Assembly (NCBI RefSeq): GCF_900103975.1
Contig: NZ_FNIR01000004.1
Location: 248,001-312,000 of the forward strand
Direction: 5' to 3'
From: Klenkia soli
GTDB lineage: Bacteria > Actinomycetota > Actinomycetes > Mycobacteriales > Geodermatophilaceae
Length of the DNA: 64,000 nt
How positions within the stretch are numbered: the first letter of the stretch is position 1; every line of letters starts with the position of its first letter. A program made the position numbers and the translations under genes. The notes under the pieces are model-generated. The model saw only the letters and a program-made list of their open reading frames with translations, did not search any database and was not told where the DNA came from. Shown piece by piece: positions 63,501-64,000 of the stretch.

Positions 63501-64000
63501 GGAGAAGGACCTCGCCGCGCTGGGCCGGGTCAACCCGCTGGCGCTCGAGGAGTTCGCGGCGCTCGAGGAGCGCAGCGCGTTCCTCACCACCCAGCTCGAG
63601 GACCTCCGGGCCACCCGTCGCGACCTGCTGACCGTCGTCCGCGAGGTCGACGACCGCATCCACGAGGTGTTCGCCGCCGCCTTCGCCGACGTGCAGCGCG
63701 AGTTCGTCGAGGTCTTCCAGACCCTCTTCCCGGGTGGCGAGGGGCGGTTGACGCTCACCGACCCGGAGGACCTGCTGACCACCGGTGTCGAGGTCGAGGC
63801 CCGCCCGCCCGGCAAGAAGGTCAAGCGGCTGTCGCTGCTGTCCGGCGGCGAGCGCTCGCTGACGGCGGTGGCGCTGCTGGTGGCGATCTTCCGGGCGCGA
63901 CCCTCGCCGTTCTACGTCCTGGACGAGGTCGAGGCCGCCCTGGACGACGTCAACCTCGGCCGGTTGCTCACGCTGGTCGAGCAGCTGCGGGACACCTCGC
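60565..64000 (+). CDS. smc: chromosome segregation protein SMC (partial, runs off window)
   Basis: 1,145 residues are visible; the C-terminus, probably 40-60 residues, lies beyond the edge. The N-terminal ATPase half begins LSSLTLKGFKSFAAATTLRL with Walker A GPNGSGKSN at about 30. Two long Ala/Glu/Arg coiled coils flank a hinge at about 500-640 (GPLAARLAVHPGDEVAVAAA). The ABC signature LSGGE is at about 1,091 and Walker B is FYVLDEVEAALDD. Bacterial SMC with ScpAB compacts and resolves chromosomes. The large antisense open frame opposite it is an artefact of GC-rich coding. Confidence 0.97.
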   Translation, partial: MHLSSLTLKGFKSFAAATTLRLEPGITAVVGPNGSGKSNVVDAIAWVLGEQGAKSLRGGKMEDVIFAGTAGRPALGRAEVTLTIDNADGALPIDYTEVGITRRMYRSGESEYEINGDKVRLLDVQELLSDSGIGREMHVIVGQGQLDAVLSGRPEDRRGFIEEAAGVLKHRKRKEKALRKLTSMQANLDRLADLTTELRRQLKPLGRQAEVARRAAGIQADLRDARLRLLADDLVALRGALDADVADETAAREQRTRVEADLAVAAARQAELEAALAADAPALSAAQDTWFRLSTLGERFRSTAQLAGERHRHLSAPVAVPAGRDPEGLDDEAARVEATETELAGQLTAERDRLAAATAARTDLDAALAVAERELVTAARALADRREGLARLSGQVAAARSRTSAGEAEVARAVEAAREAQARADAAADRLSAARPEDDEDGSGAEDTGPQVRAHEAARAAQVEAAREVTRLADAERSAERDRGAARARRDALALGLAPADGAAAVLAAAADGALGGVAGPLAARLAVHPGDEVAVAAALGGLAEAVVVTGPRAAADAIEHLADTAGGRVGLLVAGGEGAGSPRSALPAGARWALDLVDVPADLLPAVAAVLDGVAVVADLAAAVALVTARPDLRTVTAAGDSLGAGRATGGQPDAPSGLEVRARVDAADGELGRATARAQELAEQLARAQEAHRAAGSAVEAAATARREAERERAARDRELAGLAADLRSAVAEAQRADAARVRAEQGVEQAAEALAGSVARLAEAEAEPLADEPSPAERDRLRAEVAVLRTTETEARLGVRTAEERARSLHGRAESLRRQARQERATRERAEEARRTRARGAAVAAEVRAGAEHASSLLETSLVQAVAERDALAAARTGREADLLAVRTRVRELTADLDRLTGEVHRDEVARAEQRLRIETLETRAVEEHGIELDQLVAEYGPAAPVPAPGPHPEDEPVPEPVPYVRAVQERRAATAEKDLAALGRVNPLALEEFAALEERSAFLTTQLEDLRATRRDLLTVVREVDDRIHEVFAAAFADVQREFVEVFQTLFPGGEGRLTLTDPEDLLTTGVEVEARPPGKKVKRLSLLSGGERSLTAVALLVAIFRARPSPFYVLDEVEAALDDVNLGRLLTLVEQLRDTS

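Noticed and set aside
60481-63663. 1,060-residue open frame antisense to smc
   Set aside because: Low-complexity Gly/Arg/Val-rich translation that mirrors the GC-rich smc coding strand; smc motifs are unambiguous on the plus strand.

Overview
This window is chromosomal DNA from a very GC-rich actinomycete. Gene order closely follows a conserved actinobacterial block (in Mycobacterium tuberculosis: the ilvB-ilvN-ilvC-serA-leuB-gltX region, leuC-leuD, mutT1-ppk-fbiD, gpsA-ddl-thiL-rpmB, then recG-rsmD-coaD, rpmF-rnc-mutM-smc). Many GTG starts, a coenzyme F420 gene (cofC), a SepIVA-like coiled-coil protein, a large DUF222/HNH gene and a Q/G/Y-rich membrane protein fit a soil Actinomycetota. Geodermatophilaceae is my best guess (inference only).

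Regions. 1-7.2 kb: a lipoprotein, a D-2-hydroxyacid dehydrogenase, a PH-like membrane protein, ilvD and a membrane GGDEF-EAL protein. 7.2-11 kb: the ilvB leader peptide and attenuator, then ilvB-ilvN-ilvC. 11-14 kb: a small membrane gene cut by an in-frame UGA, a Q/G/Y-rich membrane protein and serA. 14-19 kb: a secreted subtilase and leuB. 19-24.6 kb: a second leader peptide and attenuator, cimA, a VOC protein, an FAH-family enzyme, gltX and a CPBP protease. 24.6-28.7 kb: tRNA-Gln and tRNA-Glu, then an accessory trio (TPP enzyme, luciferase-like monooxygenase, SDR). 28.7-32 kb: galT-galK, an unknown gene and a STAS protein. 32-35.5 kb: an IclR regulator divergent from leuC-leuD, and copC. 35.5-40.2 kb (minus strand): a DUF4037 protein, cofC, ppk and mutT1. 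40.4-47.2 kb: a DUF222/HNH gene, a tiny membrane protein, plsC, gpsA, a Cys/Met-type PLP enzyme, ddl and a lipoprotein. 47.3-51.6 kb: ychJ-like, DUF3515 and Lrp-like genes, thiL, GNAT, a cytidylate-kinase-like gene, tetR and rpmB. 51.8-64 kb: a DAK2-type kinase, recG, rsmD, coaD, a SepIVA-like gene, yceD (DUF177), rpmF, rnc, mutM, acyP, a small coiled-coil gene and smc, which runs off the end.

The main theme is branched-chain amino acid synthesis (ilvD, ilvBNC, leuB, leuCD and a citramalate synthase for isoleucine) plus serine. Two units start with short leader peptides rich in Val/Ile/Leu or Val/Ile/Thr codons. Each is followed by a hairpin that begins at or beside the stop codon and by a terminator with a six-T tract. 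leuC faces an IclR regulator across a 25-bp palindrome. The right-hand part is housekeeping: translation, envelope precursors, repair and chromosome segregation.

Regulation visible in sequence: at least eleven starts lie 6-8 nt downstream of a TANNNT -10 hexamer, which suggests widespread leaderless transcription. Six gene-end hairpins are long and GC-rich with no T tract; the two leader attenuators do have T tracts. All function calls come from reading the sequence by eye; no database search was run.
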